Of a stretch of DNA of 64,000 nucleotides, positions 16,855-25,064 are shown in pieces. This DNA comes from Erysipelotrichaceae bacterium. Lineage in GTDB: Bacteria; Bacillota_I; Bacilli_A; Erysipelotrichales; Erysipelotrichaceae. How positions within the stretch are numbered: position 1 is the stretch's first letter; every line of letters begins with the position of its first letter. The stretch spans positions 1 to 64,000 of the forward strand of contig JAFTCJ010000007.1 in assembly GCA_017454765.1 (NCBI GenBank). Direction: 5' to 3'. Made by a program: the position numbers and the translations under genes. The notes beneath the pieces are model-generated. The model was not told the DNA's origin and did not search any database. It saw only the letters and a list, made by a program, of their open reading frames with translations.

Positions 16855-18000
16855 TTAAAGCTGTCGGAAGAGATCTTCCTCTTTGAGGCCGTTGGCTTCG
16901 GCCATCCGTTTCCAGCCGCTGTTAGCGATGGCGACATAGAGCCAGCGAGGGAATGTAGGAACACCTTTATAGATGTCATCTGTTTTTCCGTTTTGATCGA
17001 TCGTCTGTGACAGCCGATCCATACCTTCTGCGATCTGTTTCAGAGGCCACTTGCGGTAACGGCCCATTTCCAAAAGACCGCCGACCAGTTCTCCTGCCCC
17101 GACACCGAGAGCTCCGTTATATTCAAAGCCCATCTTTTCACACCATTGTCTGATTGCTTCCAGCAGGTTGACCAGCTGCCTGCTTTCATAGAGTCCCATA
17201 TTCGCAAGTACATAGATCTTCTTTGACTCACCGTGATATTTTTCTTCAAACAGTTCCAGCAGCGCGATCAGCTGGGAAGGAAGTCCGTCGACATAAAGCG
17301 GTGTGCATATGACCAGATCAGAAGATTCTTCCAGTATCTTCAGCAGTTCTTCTTTCCTGTTCAGGTATTTAGCGAGATCGATGATTTCTGTCTCTCTGTT
17401 GAGCTGTGACTTCAGCTGCCTTGCGAGTTTGGCGGAATTGCCGTTGGCGCAGCGCATGCTGGCATTGAGCAGAACGACTTTAGCGGAAGGTTCATCTGTT
17501 TTTGTGACTTGCGGTTTACGATCGTCTGCACATTCCGTAAAGATGACGTCTTTGACATGAGTACGCATGTTGGTGGTGACGGCTTTGACATAACGGCGGG
17601 CACTTTCCTTTTCCGCATCATTCAGATCATGACCGTAGAAGATGAATGTGTAAGGTTTGTCTTCATCATATCTTTTCTGATGGTGGCTTTCGCCGTTGAT
17701 AATCTCAAAGTGAGGAAGCACATAAGCCAGGGAACGGTCAAAGACATTTTTGACAAACGAAGAGAAACCACCGTAAGTATATCGGCTGATGACGACGACT
17801 TCATCCGCATGATGGATCAGATAACCCATATTCTCATATCCGTCTTTCATGACACATCTTCCGGGGTCTTTGTTCCAGCAGCCGAAGCAGCCCACACAGG
17901 GTTTTATGGTGCCTTTATCGGAAACGACTTCCCAGTCTTGATAGTCTTTGGATATTTCTTCCCATTCTTTTTCTTTCAGGTCATGTATGATCAGGTTCAT
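16855..18000 (-). CDS. Tandem flavodoxin-fold NAD(P)H-dependent FMN reductase-like protein
   Basis: The 381-residue protein seems to hold two flavodoxin-like domains. The first (residues 1-150) has CVGCFGCWNKDPGRC, the cysteine motif of iron-sulfur flavoprotein relatives, and SRYTYGGFSSFVKNVFDRS for FMN contact. The second (about 172-350) starts with VVLLNASMRCANGNSAKLARQL and has CTPLYVDGLPSQLIALLE. The usual enzymes have one domain, so this is a fusion or duplication. Redox function is likely; the partner is unknown. RBS GAAGGA. Confidence 0.75.
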   Translation of the reverse strand: MNLIIHDLKEKEWEEISKDYQDWEVVSDKGTIKPCVGCFGCWNKDPGRCVMKDGYENMGYLIHHADEVVVISRYTYGGFSSFVKNVFDRSLAYVLPHFEIINGESHHQKRYDEDKPYTFIFYGHDLNDAEKESARRYVKAVTTNMRTHVKDVIFTECADDRKPQVTKTDEPSAKVVLLNASMRCANGNSAKLARQLKSQLNRETEIIDLAKYLNRKEELLKILEESSDLVICTPLYVDGLPSQLIALLELFEEKYHGESKKIYVLANMGLYESRQLVNLLEAIRQWCEKMGFEYNGALGVGAGELVGGLLEMGRYRKWPLKQIAEGMDRLSQTIDQNGKTDDIYKGVPTFPRWLYVAIANSGWKRMAEANGLKEEDLFRQL

Positions 18001-18038
18001 AACAGCTTCCTTCTTTCATCTCTATTTTAGCAGATGTC

Positions 18039-18977
18039 CTATTTCAGGAAGTGCATGATCAGGGTAACCATGATTTCTTTTTCCTGCGGTCTTGATTCGG
18101 CGACCATCAACGTGATGGCGACAAGAGCACTGTTGGAAATGACCTGTCTTCCTTCCTTGAACAGCGAATTGTTTTTGTGCAGGAATTCAAGAAAGATGGA
18201 AGCACCGATCCTCTTGCATCCGTCCGCAAACGGATGATCCTTGATCAGGAAATAGAGAAGATTGGCTGCTTTTTTCTCGATGGAAGGATAGACCTCAGTA
18301 CCGAAGACGTTCTGATAGACTGCGGCAAGAATTCCTTCCAGCTTTCCTTTTTCTTTTTCAACACCGAAGACACCGGATCGGAAAGCCATGGAATCAATCA
18401 GTTTCCGGCATTCTTCATAACTCAGACGACAGACCGTTTCGTTTCCCTGAGGTCTGTTCAGAGTCTGATGATCATATTCATCCAGCAGAGTCAAAGCCTG
18501 CGTGTATCTGGATACGACTTCATATACTTCTTCTTCCGGGGTCTCACTCAGCGATGAGATCATCCTGCTTTGGATCTCAACGGTTTTATTCAAAGCTTCG
18601 AGACGTTTTTCATTGATTGCATAGCCCTTCATCAGATAGTCTTTCAGAACGCAGTTGGCTCATTTTCTGAAAGCAATGCCCCGATTTGATTTCACGCGGT
18701 AACCGACAGAGATGATCATATCGAGATTATAGAGTTTCAGATTTCTTTTGATTTGTCGGTTGCCCTCAAGTTGAACTACCGAGGATTCCTCGACAGTTGA
18801 ATCGTCCAATTCACCTTCCTTCAGTATATTTCTGATATGAAGGGAGATGCTGTCAGTTGTAACTCCAAAAAGATCGCTCATTTGTTTTTGAGTCAGCCAT
18901 ACTGTTTCCTGTTCAGGACTGACCTGAACTTCAATGTTGACGTCACCGTCACTGAATAATACAATTTCGTTTTTCAT
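18039..18977 (-). pseudogene. RhuM/Fic-DOC family gene interrupted by an in-frame TGA
   Basis: Two segments in the same frame (18977 to 18660 and 18632 to 18039) together match a RhuM-family protein of about 312 residues. The N-terminal part (WLTQKQMSDLFGVTTDSISLHI, LYNLDMIISVGYRVKSNRGIAFRK) is the RhuM domain. The C-terminal part contains a Fic/DOC-like motif HPFADGCKRIGA. At 18660-18662 a TGA stands where the family has the tryptophan of FRKWA. One G-to-A change (TGG to TGA) explains it, and the frame stays open and conserved after it. The Fic-like motif also has Cys where Asn is usual (DGNKR). The region is A/T-rich beside it, hinting at acquired DNA. It has an AAGGAGG RBS, so the 105-residue N-terminal piece may still be made. 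Confidence 0.85.
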
Positions 18978-19314
18978 AAATAATACCTCCTTATGAAATC
19001 AAGTGAATTAATCCAACAGAACGTTTAATCAATAAGAAAACTCATATTCATCTGCGACATATATCTGCTGCCGGCAAAACAAAAACAGTCAGAGAATGAA
19101 TGCTTATTTCTCTTGTTGAATAAATTTCAATTCAAATATAAATACTTGAATATATCTCTATATTTATTATACTGCAAACGATGTTTTTTGTAGTGCTGAA
19201 TAAGTGCCGGGTTTTACAGCTGTTTTTTATTTGCGGCTCATAATTGATTCTTTTTGATGAAGGATATTGAATAGTTTTAATCCTATATAGTATATTCAAA
19301 TTGAGGAAAAGCAT
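18978..19314. other. A/T-rich intergenic region
   Basis: This 337-bp gap is much richer in A/T than its surroundings. It holds the RBS of the rhuM gene at the left edge and the promoter of the gene at 19315 at the right. No RNA gene, repeat or convincing coding frame is seen. A 60-codon minus-strand frame here looks like chance. Confidence 0.6.
19267..19296 (+). promoter_or_regulatory. Promoter of the small acidic protein gene
   Basis: TTGAAT (19267-19272), an 18-bp spacer and TATATT (19291-19296), followed by a GAGGAAAAG RBS before the ATG at 19315. Confidence 0.5.
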
Positions 19315-19644
19315 ATGAACCTTAAGGGAAAAGAGATCAGATCGAAGGCCAGCAGTCTGACTGGCTATATTACCGGTGTTGAAAAAGACCGGCTGAAGGT
19401 GACTTTCACGAAATTCCAGGATGTTTCTGTTCCATTGATCAAAGCAGAAGATCTGCTGATCATGGATGAAGAGACTGTTGAGGAGATCAGAAAACTGATC
19501 AGATCCCTGAAGCCTGATAAGACAAAGAAGAGGGATTCCGCAGTCCGGACTTATATCGATGATTATGAGGAAGAAAGACGTCCGGTGGAAGAGGAAGAAC
19601 CCGGCCCGGATGATTATCCGGAAGATGAGGATGAAGAAGAATAA
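19315..19644 (+). CDS. Small protein with acidic tail, unknown function
   Basis: The 109-residue product has a compact N-terminal part that reads like a small beta-rich domain (KASSLTGYITGVEKDRLKVTF, then VPLIKAEDLLIM). A lysine-rich helix follows, and the last 30 residues are almost entirely Asp, Glu and Pro. No family is recognised. Acidic tails of this kind occur on chaperone-like, nucleic-acid-mimicking or RNA-polymerase-binding proteins, but nothing here decides between these. Own promoter, RBS and terminator support it as a real single gene. Confidence 0.65.
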   Translation: MNLKGKEIRSKASSLTGYITGVEKDRLKVTFTKFQDVSVPLIKAEDLLIMDEETVEEIRKLIRSLKPDKTKKRDSAVRTYIDDYEEERRPVEEEEPGPDDYPEDEDEEE

Positions 19645-19675
19645 AAGCGATCATCATTGGATGACCGCTTTTTTC
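19643..19675. terminator. Bidirectional terminator between convergent genes
   Basis: AAAAGCG...CGCTTTT with an inner TCAT/ATGA stem (one mismatch between) and flanking A- and T-runs. Confidence 0.75.
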
Positions 19676-21262
19676 TTACTGATGATAGACACAGGTTCCG
19701 CCCAGCCAGGTGGAATTGATTTTTATTTCGTGAATATGCCTGGGATCGGCCTTGAAGGGATCTTCCTCAAGTACGACGAAGTCAGCCAGATAGCCTTCTT
19801 TGATCAGACCCTTGTATGATTCTTCAAAACTGCCTCTGGCGGAATTGATCGTAAAGGAATCCAGTGCCTCTTTGACGGAGAACGCCTGATCGGGAAGATA
19901 TGGTCCGGTACCGTCAAGTGAAGTACGGGTGATTGCACATTCGATGCCTCTTAAGGAATCGGGTATTTCGACCGGCGCATCGGATCCGTTGGATACAGTG
20001 AGACCGCCGTCCATGAGTGTCTTCCAGTTATAGCTGGTGGATGCCAGATCCTTCCCGACACGGTCTTCCACGATGTGACTGTCATAATCCAGGAAGACAG
20101 ACTGGGCATAGATGTGTGTCTTCAGAGAGATCATGCGTTCCAGCTGATCCTTGCGGGAGATCTGACAGTGGACGATGCCGTGACGGTGATCTTGTCTCGG
20201 ATACTCGTTCAGGGCGTTTTCGATCGCGTTGAGCACTTTGTCCAGACACGCATCACCGATGGCATGCACAGCGACATGCATATTATTCCTGTTGGCATAG
20301 GATACCATCCTGTTGAACTGTTCATCGGTAAATAGGGAGAAACCGCAGGTGGAAGGATCGTCACTGTAAGGTCTGGACAGGTGGGCAGTCCGGCCGCCCA
20401 GGGATCCGTCTCCCAGCAGTTTCAGAGGTCCGATCTTAAACATGTTGTTGCCTTTGCCGGAGACGTTGCCGGCTTCGACGAATCTGACGAATTCATCATA
20501 GTCATTGAAATTGGACTGTTCATAGACCCTGACACTGAGCTCTCCGCTTTCTTCCAGTTCCTTGAATGCTTCATTGATGACTTCAAAGGGGATCTTGCGG
20601 AAAACGGAGTAGTCATCGCTTTGGGAAGAAGTGATACCGAAGGCGTTGAGCGCCCTGGAGGAAGCTTTGATCATTTCTTTGATCTCTTCCTTGTCGGGCA
20701 GCGGGATATAGGGATCCAGGATGTCAAAGGCGTTATCATAAAGCAGTCCGTTGTCATAGTCGATGGCTCCGCCGAGAGGCGCTTTCGTATCCTTATATAT
20801 ATGGGCCAGTTCCAGGACCTTGGAATTGACGGCACAGCAGTGACCGCAGGCTCTTGTCAGCATGATCGGAACGTCTTCTGAAATGGCATCGAGATCCTGC
20901 CTGTTGGGCATGCGGTGTTCATCTGTGAAGTAATCCTGATTCCAGCCTCTGCCTGTGATCCATTTTCCTTCTCTGATGTCTTTGCCGGCGATGAATTCTT
21001 TCACATACTCCAGCATCCCCCTGAGGGAATCGGTGTGTTCGTTGAGCTTGGCCATCAGCAGGGACTGTCCGTAACTGAGGATATGCATATGGGAATCATT
21101 GAACCCTGCACAGACGAAACAGCCTTTGAGATCGATGACTTCACTGCTGTCATCATTCAGAGATTCTTCTCCGACAGCGGTGAATCTGCCGTTTTCCACA
21201 GAGAAGGCGTTGGTGAAGCCTTCTCCCGTATAGACTGTTGCGTTGGTATATCTTTTCTTCAT
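19676..21262 (-). CDS. YtcJ-like amidohydrolase family protein
   Basis: This 528-residue protein matches the amidohydro_3 (YtcJ-like) group. The metal site is visible as DSHMHIL near residue 57. The central region has LTRACGHCCAVNSKVLE and GDGSLGGRTAHLSRPY, and later come VAVHAIGDACLDKVLNA, HGIVHCQI and SNGSDAPVE, the usual succession of His and Asp ligands. It would hydrolyse a C-N bond in a small amide or similar compound in the cytoplasm; the substrate is unknown. It is divergent from oppA with about 145 bp between, so its substrate might be a product of imported peptides. RBS AAAGGAGAA. Confidence 0.85.
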   Translation of the reverse strand: MKKRYTNATVYTGEGFTNAFSVENGRFTAVGEESLNDDSSEVIDLKGCFVCAGFNDSHMHILSYGQSLLMAKLNEHTDSLRGMLEYVKEFIAGKDIREGKWITGRGWNQDYFTDEHRMPNRQDLDAISEDVPIMLTRACGHCCAVNSKVLELAHIYKDTKAPLGGAIDYDNGLLYDNAFDILDPYIPLPDKEEIKEMIKASSRALNAFGITSSQSDDYSVFRKIPFEVINEAFKELEESGELSVRVYEQSNFNDYDEFVRFVEAGNVSGKGNNMFKIGPLKLLGDGSLGGRTAHLSRPYSDDPSTCGFSLFTDEQFNRMVSYANRNNMHVAVHAIGDACLDKVLNAIENALNEYPRQDHRHGIVHCQISRKDQLERMISLKTHIYAQSVFLDYDSHIVEDRVGKDLASTSYNWKTLMDGGLTVSNGSDAPVEIPDSLRGIECAITRTSLDGTGPYLPDQAFSVKEALDSFTINSARGSFEESYKGLIKEGYLADFVVLEEDPFKADPRHIHEIKINSTWLGGTCVYHQ

Positions 21263-21342
21263 CGGTTTTTCTCCTTTTAGGAATACAGGAAAATTATATC
21301 ATGAAAAAATTTTCATAAACAGAAAAATATTTACATAAATGA

Positions 21343-21371
21343 TTGACATTGATTTTCAATTAGAATAATAT
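21343..21371 (+). promoter_or_regulatory. Probable promoter of the opp operon
   Basis: A perfect -35 TTGACA (21343-21348) is followed at 17 bp by TAATAT (21366-21371); other A/T-rich -10 options overlap. The leader carries GAAAGGAG before the ATG at 21408. Confidence 0.5.
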
Positions 21372-21407
21372 AGATTCTATAAGTACACTCGAAAGGAGAC
21401 TTATTAA

Positions 21408-23024
21408 ATGAAAAAATTATTTTCTATCCTGATGGTACTGTTATTGCTGGTAGGATGCTCCGGCGGCAAAGACGGCGGCGGTGAAGAAGCTGCTCCGCTC
21501 AGAACGGTTACGATTCAGGCTCCGACTCCGATCATTTCCATGGACCATCATATTGCGACTGACGGTACTTCCTTCATCGCAGCTACGATGTGCATTTCCG
21601 GTCTGATGGAGCTGGATGCTGCTGGTAATCCGCTTCCGGATATGGCTGAATCTTATGAGCTCAGTGATGACGGTCTGACTTACACATTCCACATTCGTGA
21701 TGCAAAATGGTCAAACGGTGATCCTGTCACTGCCAACGACTTCGTCTTCGGCTGGGACAGACTGACTGATCCGGATACTGCTTCCGATTACAGCTGGATG
21801 CTGGAAACTGCCTGCGTTGAATCTTATGAAGCTGTTGATGACAAGACGTTCGTTGTCAAACTGTCCTCACCTTCAGGCTTCTTCGTAGCTCTGACTGCTT
21901 TCCCGTCCTTCTTCCCGATGAACGAGAAATTCGTCAAGGAAAAGGGTGACCAGTATTCTCTGACCATTGACGATCTGCTTTACAACGGACCGTACATTAT
22001 GACTTCATGGACTTCCGGTTATTCATTCGAATTCGAACTGAATCCTGATTACTGGAATGCTGAAAAGTATGCGAACGAATACGCAGAGAAAGTTGTCTTC
22101 CGTGAGATCACGGATACTCAGACTGCTCTGATGGAATATGAAAGCGGCAACCTCGACAACGTTTCGCTCTCCGGCGAACAGGTCGATGCCAACAAGGATG
22201 TTGAAGGTTTCGTCAACAGACTTGCCGGTTACATGTACTATCTGTCAGTCAATATGGGCAACAACGTTCACGGACGTTCCGGTGCTGCCGATATGGCAAA
22301 CGCCAACGTCAGACAGGCCTTCCTGTATGCAATCGACAGAGAAGAGATCGCCAGAGTGCTGAACGACGGTTCTGTCGCAGCCGGCGGTATCATCCCGATC
22401 GGTCTGGCTTCCAACCCTGACACAGGTGTCGATTACCGTGACGATGCAGGTCTGGTCGTAGCTTATGATCCGGATCTTGCCAAGGAATACTATGCAAAGG
22501 CTGTTGCAGAATTAGGTCATGATGTCACATTCGAACTTCTGTATGGTACAGACGAAGGTGACTCCATCATCAAGGCTGCTGAAAGAATCCAGTTCTACCT
22601 CGAGCAGGCTGGCTTCACTGTCAACCTCAACGGCAAGCCGAAGAAAGAGAGACTGTCTCTCGCCGGCAACGACAACGATCATGATTACGATGTCATGCTG
22701 ACTCGTTGGGGCCCGGACTACGGCGATCCTCAGACTTATATGGATCTGTTTGTTTCCACGAATTCTTCCAACAACGACGGCGGCTACAATTCTCCGGAAT
22801 ATGATGCCCTGGTCGATGATGCTGAAAGAGGCGCAGGTGCTACTGACGCTGCGGCAAGATGGAAAGATTTCCTCGATGCAGAGGTCCAGCTGGTCAAGAC
22901 TGACGCTGCTGTTATCCCTGTATTCCAGGCAGGTGCTGCTATGATCATTTCTCCGAGCATCAGCGGTATCGAATTCCACTCAGCTGCTGTTGACAGCTAT
23001 CGTCATATCGTTGTAAACAAATAA
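21408..23024 (+). CDS. oppA: Oligopeptide ABC transporter substrate-binding lipoprotein
   Basis: The 538-residue lipoprotein (lipobox LVGC, C17) has the SBP_bac_5 fold of peptide-binding OppA proteins. Family segments include MAESYELSDDGLTYTFHIRDAKWSNGDPVTANDFVFGWDR and NVRQAFLYAIDREEIARVL. It captures peptides outside the membrane and passes them to OppBC. Codon choice is strongly biased (GCT, ACT, TCT), as expected for an abundant protein. The linker just after the lipid cysteine, CSGGKDGGGEEA, is nearly the same as in the sugar-type binding protein at 44330. A hairpin before oppB probably lowers downstream expression. Confidence 0.93.
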   Translation: MKKLFSILMVLLLLVGCSGGKDGGGEEAAPLRTVTIQAPTPIISMDHHIATDGTSFIAATMCISGLMELDAAGNPLPDMAESYELSDDGLTYTFHIRDAKWSNGDPVTANDFVFGWDRLTDPDTASDYSWMLETACVESYEAVDDKTFVVKLSSPSGFFVALTAFPSFFPMNEKFVKEKGDQYSLTIDDLLYNGPYIMTSWTSGYSFEFELNPDYWNAEKYANEYAEKVVFREITDTQTALMEYESGNLDNVSLSGEQVDANKDVEGFVNRLAGYMYYLSVNMGNNVHGRSGAADMANANVRQAFLYAIDREEIARVLNDGSVAAGGIIPIGLASNPDTGVDYRDDAGLVVAYDPDLAKEYYAKAVAELGHDVTFELLYGTDEGDSIIKAAERIQFYLEQAGFTVNLNGKPKKERLSLAGNDNDHDYDVMLTRWGPDYGDPQTYMDLFVSTNSSNNDGGYNSPEYDALVDDAERGAGATDAAARWKDFLDAEVQLVKTDAAVIPVFQAGAAMIISPSISGIEFHSAAVDSYRHIVVNK

Positions 23025-23051
23025 TCAGCTGATCAAAAAAGTATGAAACTT

Positions 23052-23088
23052 TAGAGCGATTGAGTGAAGCTTGATCGCTCTATTGTTT
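23052..23088 (+). terminator. Attenuator hairpin between oppA and oppB
   Basis: TAGAGCGAT and ATCGCTCTA form a 9-bp stem around a 13-nt loop, followed by TTGTTTTG. It lies inside the operon, so it is likely a partial terminator or an mRNA-stabilising end that yields excess OppA. Confidence 0.65.
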
Positions 23089-23106
23089 TGTGAAAGGATA
23101 GTTTAT

Positions 23107-24039
23107 ATGAAGAAATATATCTTGAAAAGAGTCCTGATCAGTATTGCCACTCTTCTGGTCATCATTCTGGTACTCTTCCTGCTGATGGATCTGATGCCGG
23201 GAACACCTTTCAATGATGAAAAACTGACGGAAGCGCAGAAGGCTCTTCTGTATGCCAAATACGGGTTGGACAAACCATTGCTGGTTCGTTTTTTCCTTTA
23301 TCTGAAAAACATGCTGACAGGAGATCTCGGTGTTTCTTACGCCATCAACAAGAACTTTGCGATTTCCGACATGATTAAAGGGCGTCTGGGAATTTCGATC
23401 GCTGTCGGTGCGATGGCCATGCTGATCGGAACGATACTGGGTCTGGTCTTAGGTATCCTGGCTGCTTTGAACCACAATACCTGGATCGACAACCTCTGTT
23501 CCGTCATCTCTGTCGTCGGCGTCAGTGTTCCTTCCTATGTCTGTGCACTCCTACTGTGCTACTACATCGCCTATAAACTGAAACTGCTGCCGATCCTGTA
23601 CAACCAGACGATGCCGTTCAAGTCACTGATCCTGCCTTCGATCGCATTATCAGTGTCACCGACGGCCAATATCGCCCGCTTCACAAGATCGGAAATGCTG
23701 GATGTGCTCAATTCCGACTACATCCTTTTAGTCCAGTCCAAGGGCGTCAAGGCATACAAGATGATCATCAGACACGCTTTGCGCAATACGCTGATCCCCA
23801 TCATCACCGTCATGGGTCCGCTGTTGGTCAACCTTCTGACAGGTTCCTCAGTCATCGAAAGGATCTTCGGTATTCCGGGCATCGGCTTGCTGATGATCAG
23901 TGGTATTCAGCAGAACGACTACAACGTCACTATCGCCTGTTCGTTCATCTATTCACTGATGTACATCGTGGTGATGCTGTTTGTCGATATCCTTTACGGC
24001 GTGATCGATCCGCGTATCAGGGTCGCCAAGGAGGGCTAA
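23107..24039 (+). CDS. oppB: Oligopeptide ABC transporter permease OppB
   Basis: This 310-residue protein starts MKKYILKRVLISIATLLVI and has about six membrane helices. It carries the DMPGTPF-type N-terminal motif (LMPGTPFNDEKL) and the EAA loop that docks the ATPases (RHALRNTLIPIITVMG). It forms half of the peptide channel. The start at 23107 follows GAAAGGA; a longer frame begins at 23071 within the hairpin region and is not used. Confidence 0.93.
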   Translation: MKKYILKRVLISIATLLVIILVLFLLMDLMPGTPFNDEKLTEAQKALLYAKYGLDKPLLVRFFLYLKNMLTGDLGVSYAINKNFAISDMIKGRLGISIAVGAMAMLIGTILGLVLGILAALNHNTWIDNLCSVISVVGVSVPSYVCALLLCYYIAYKLKLLPILYNQTMPFKSLILPSIALSVSPTANIARFTRSEMLDVLNSDYILLVQSKGVKAYKMIIRHALRNTLIPIITVMGPLLVNLLTGSSVIERIFGIPGIGLLMISGIQQNDYNVTIACSFIYSLMYIVVMLFVDILYGVIDPRIRVAKEG

Positions 24040-25056
24040 ATGAGCGAGATTAAGAACCATGAATTTCATCATGATGATTTTGAATTTGCCCATGAGGCCG
24101 GCGAAAGACTGATCGACCGCAACTACAAGGCTTCTTCCTACTGGAAGGATGTCTGGGGCAACTTCTCCAAGAACAAGGGTGCCTTGATCGGTTCGATCAT
24201 CATCCTGATCATCGTTTTCTTTGCGCTGGTCGGTCCCAGCATGAACCCGCATACCTATAAATCGATCATCCCCGGACATGAATGTCTGGTCCCCAGGATC
24301 CCGTTCCTGGAGAAACTGGGCATCGCCAACGGCTTCTTCAAGGGGAATGACCAGTATGCAGCCAAGGGTTTCAAGGATATTTATTACTGGTTCGGAACCG
24401 ATACCCAGGGCAGAGACATCTTTACCCGTGTCTGGGCCGGTACCAGAGTTTCTCTGGTCATCGCATTCGCGGCCGTTCTGGTCGATATCTTCATCGGTAT
24501 GGTCTACGGTCTGATCTCCGGCTTCATCGGCGGCAGAGTCGACCTGATCCTGCAGCGTATCGCTGAGATCCTCAACGGCATTCCGACTCTGGTCGTCGTT
24601 ACCCTGCTGGGTCTGGTACTGAAGCCCGGTATTTCTTCCATTATCTTTTCACTGGTCCTTACCGGATGGATCGGCATGGAAAGAATCGCCAGGGCGCAGG
24701 TCCTCAAGGTCAAGGAACAGGAATATATCCTGGCTTCCACGACACTTGGTGCTTCCAAGTTCCGTCTGATCTTCAAGGAAGTCCTGCCGAATATCTTCGG
24801 ACAGGTCATCATCACTTCGATGTTCTCGATCCCGAGTGCCATCTTCCTTGAGGCTTATCTGTCATTCATGGGACTGGGTGTTCCGGCACCGTTAGCTTCA
24901 TTGGGTTCCCTGGTTTCTGACGGCTACAAGTCGATGACGACTTATTCCTACATCCTGATCATCCCGGTCATCGTGCTGGGTATCCTGATGCTGTGCTTCA
25001 ATCTCTTTGCGGATGGTCTTCGTGACGCATTTGATCCGAAGATGTTAAATAAGTAG
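24040..25056 (+). CDS. oppC: Oligopeptide ABC transporter permease OppC
   Basis: The 338-residue second permease has a long cytoplasmic N-terminus (about 50 residues) before the first helix. The usual HWFGTDTQGRDIFTRVWAGTRVSL-like segment appears near residue 115 as YWFGTDTQGRDIFTRV. The EAA loop is ASKFRLIFKEVLPN. Its ATG follows the oppB stop with no gap (TAA ATG). It pairs with OppB to form the membrane channel. Confidence 0.93.
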   Translation: MSEIKNHEFHHDDFEFAHEAGERLIDRNYKASSYWKDVWGNFSKNKGALIGSIIILIIVFFALVGPSMNPHTYKSIIPGHECLVPRIPFLEKLGIANGFFKGNDQYAAKGFKDIYYWFGTDTQGRDIFTRVWAGTRVSLVIAFAAVLVDIFIGMVYGLISGFIGGRVDLILQRIAEILNGIPTLVVVTLLGLVLKPGISSIIFSLVLTGWIGMERIARAQVLKVKEQEYILASTTLGASKFRLIFKEVLPNIFGQVIITSMFSIPSAIFLEAYLSFMGLGVPAPLASLGSLVSDGYKSMTTYSYILIIPVIVLGILMLCFNLFADGLRDAFDPKMLNK

Positions 25057-25064
25057 GTGATACT

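Noticed and set aside
18039..18977. Reading TGA as tryptophan throughout (genetic code 4)
   Set aside because: Several intact genes end with TGA in tight overlaps (for example 3579-3581, 7942-7944 and 26157-26159), so UGA is a normal stop here. A nonsense mutation explains the rhuM case better.
19132..19314. A 60-codon minus-strand frame in the A/T-rich gap
   Set aside because: Its composition (Ile, Asn, Tyr, Ser) is that of random A/T-rich DNA; there is no RBS and it overlaps the promoter of the gene at 19315.
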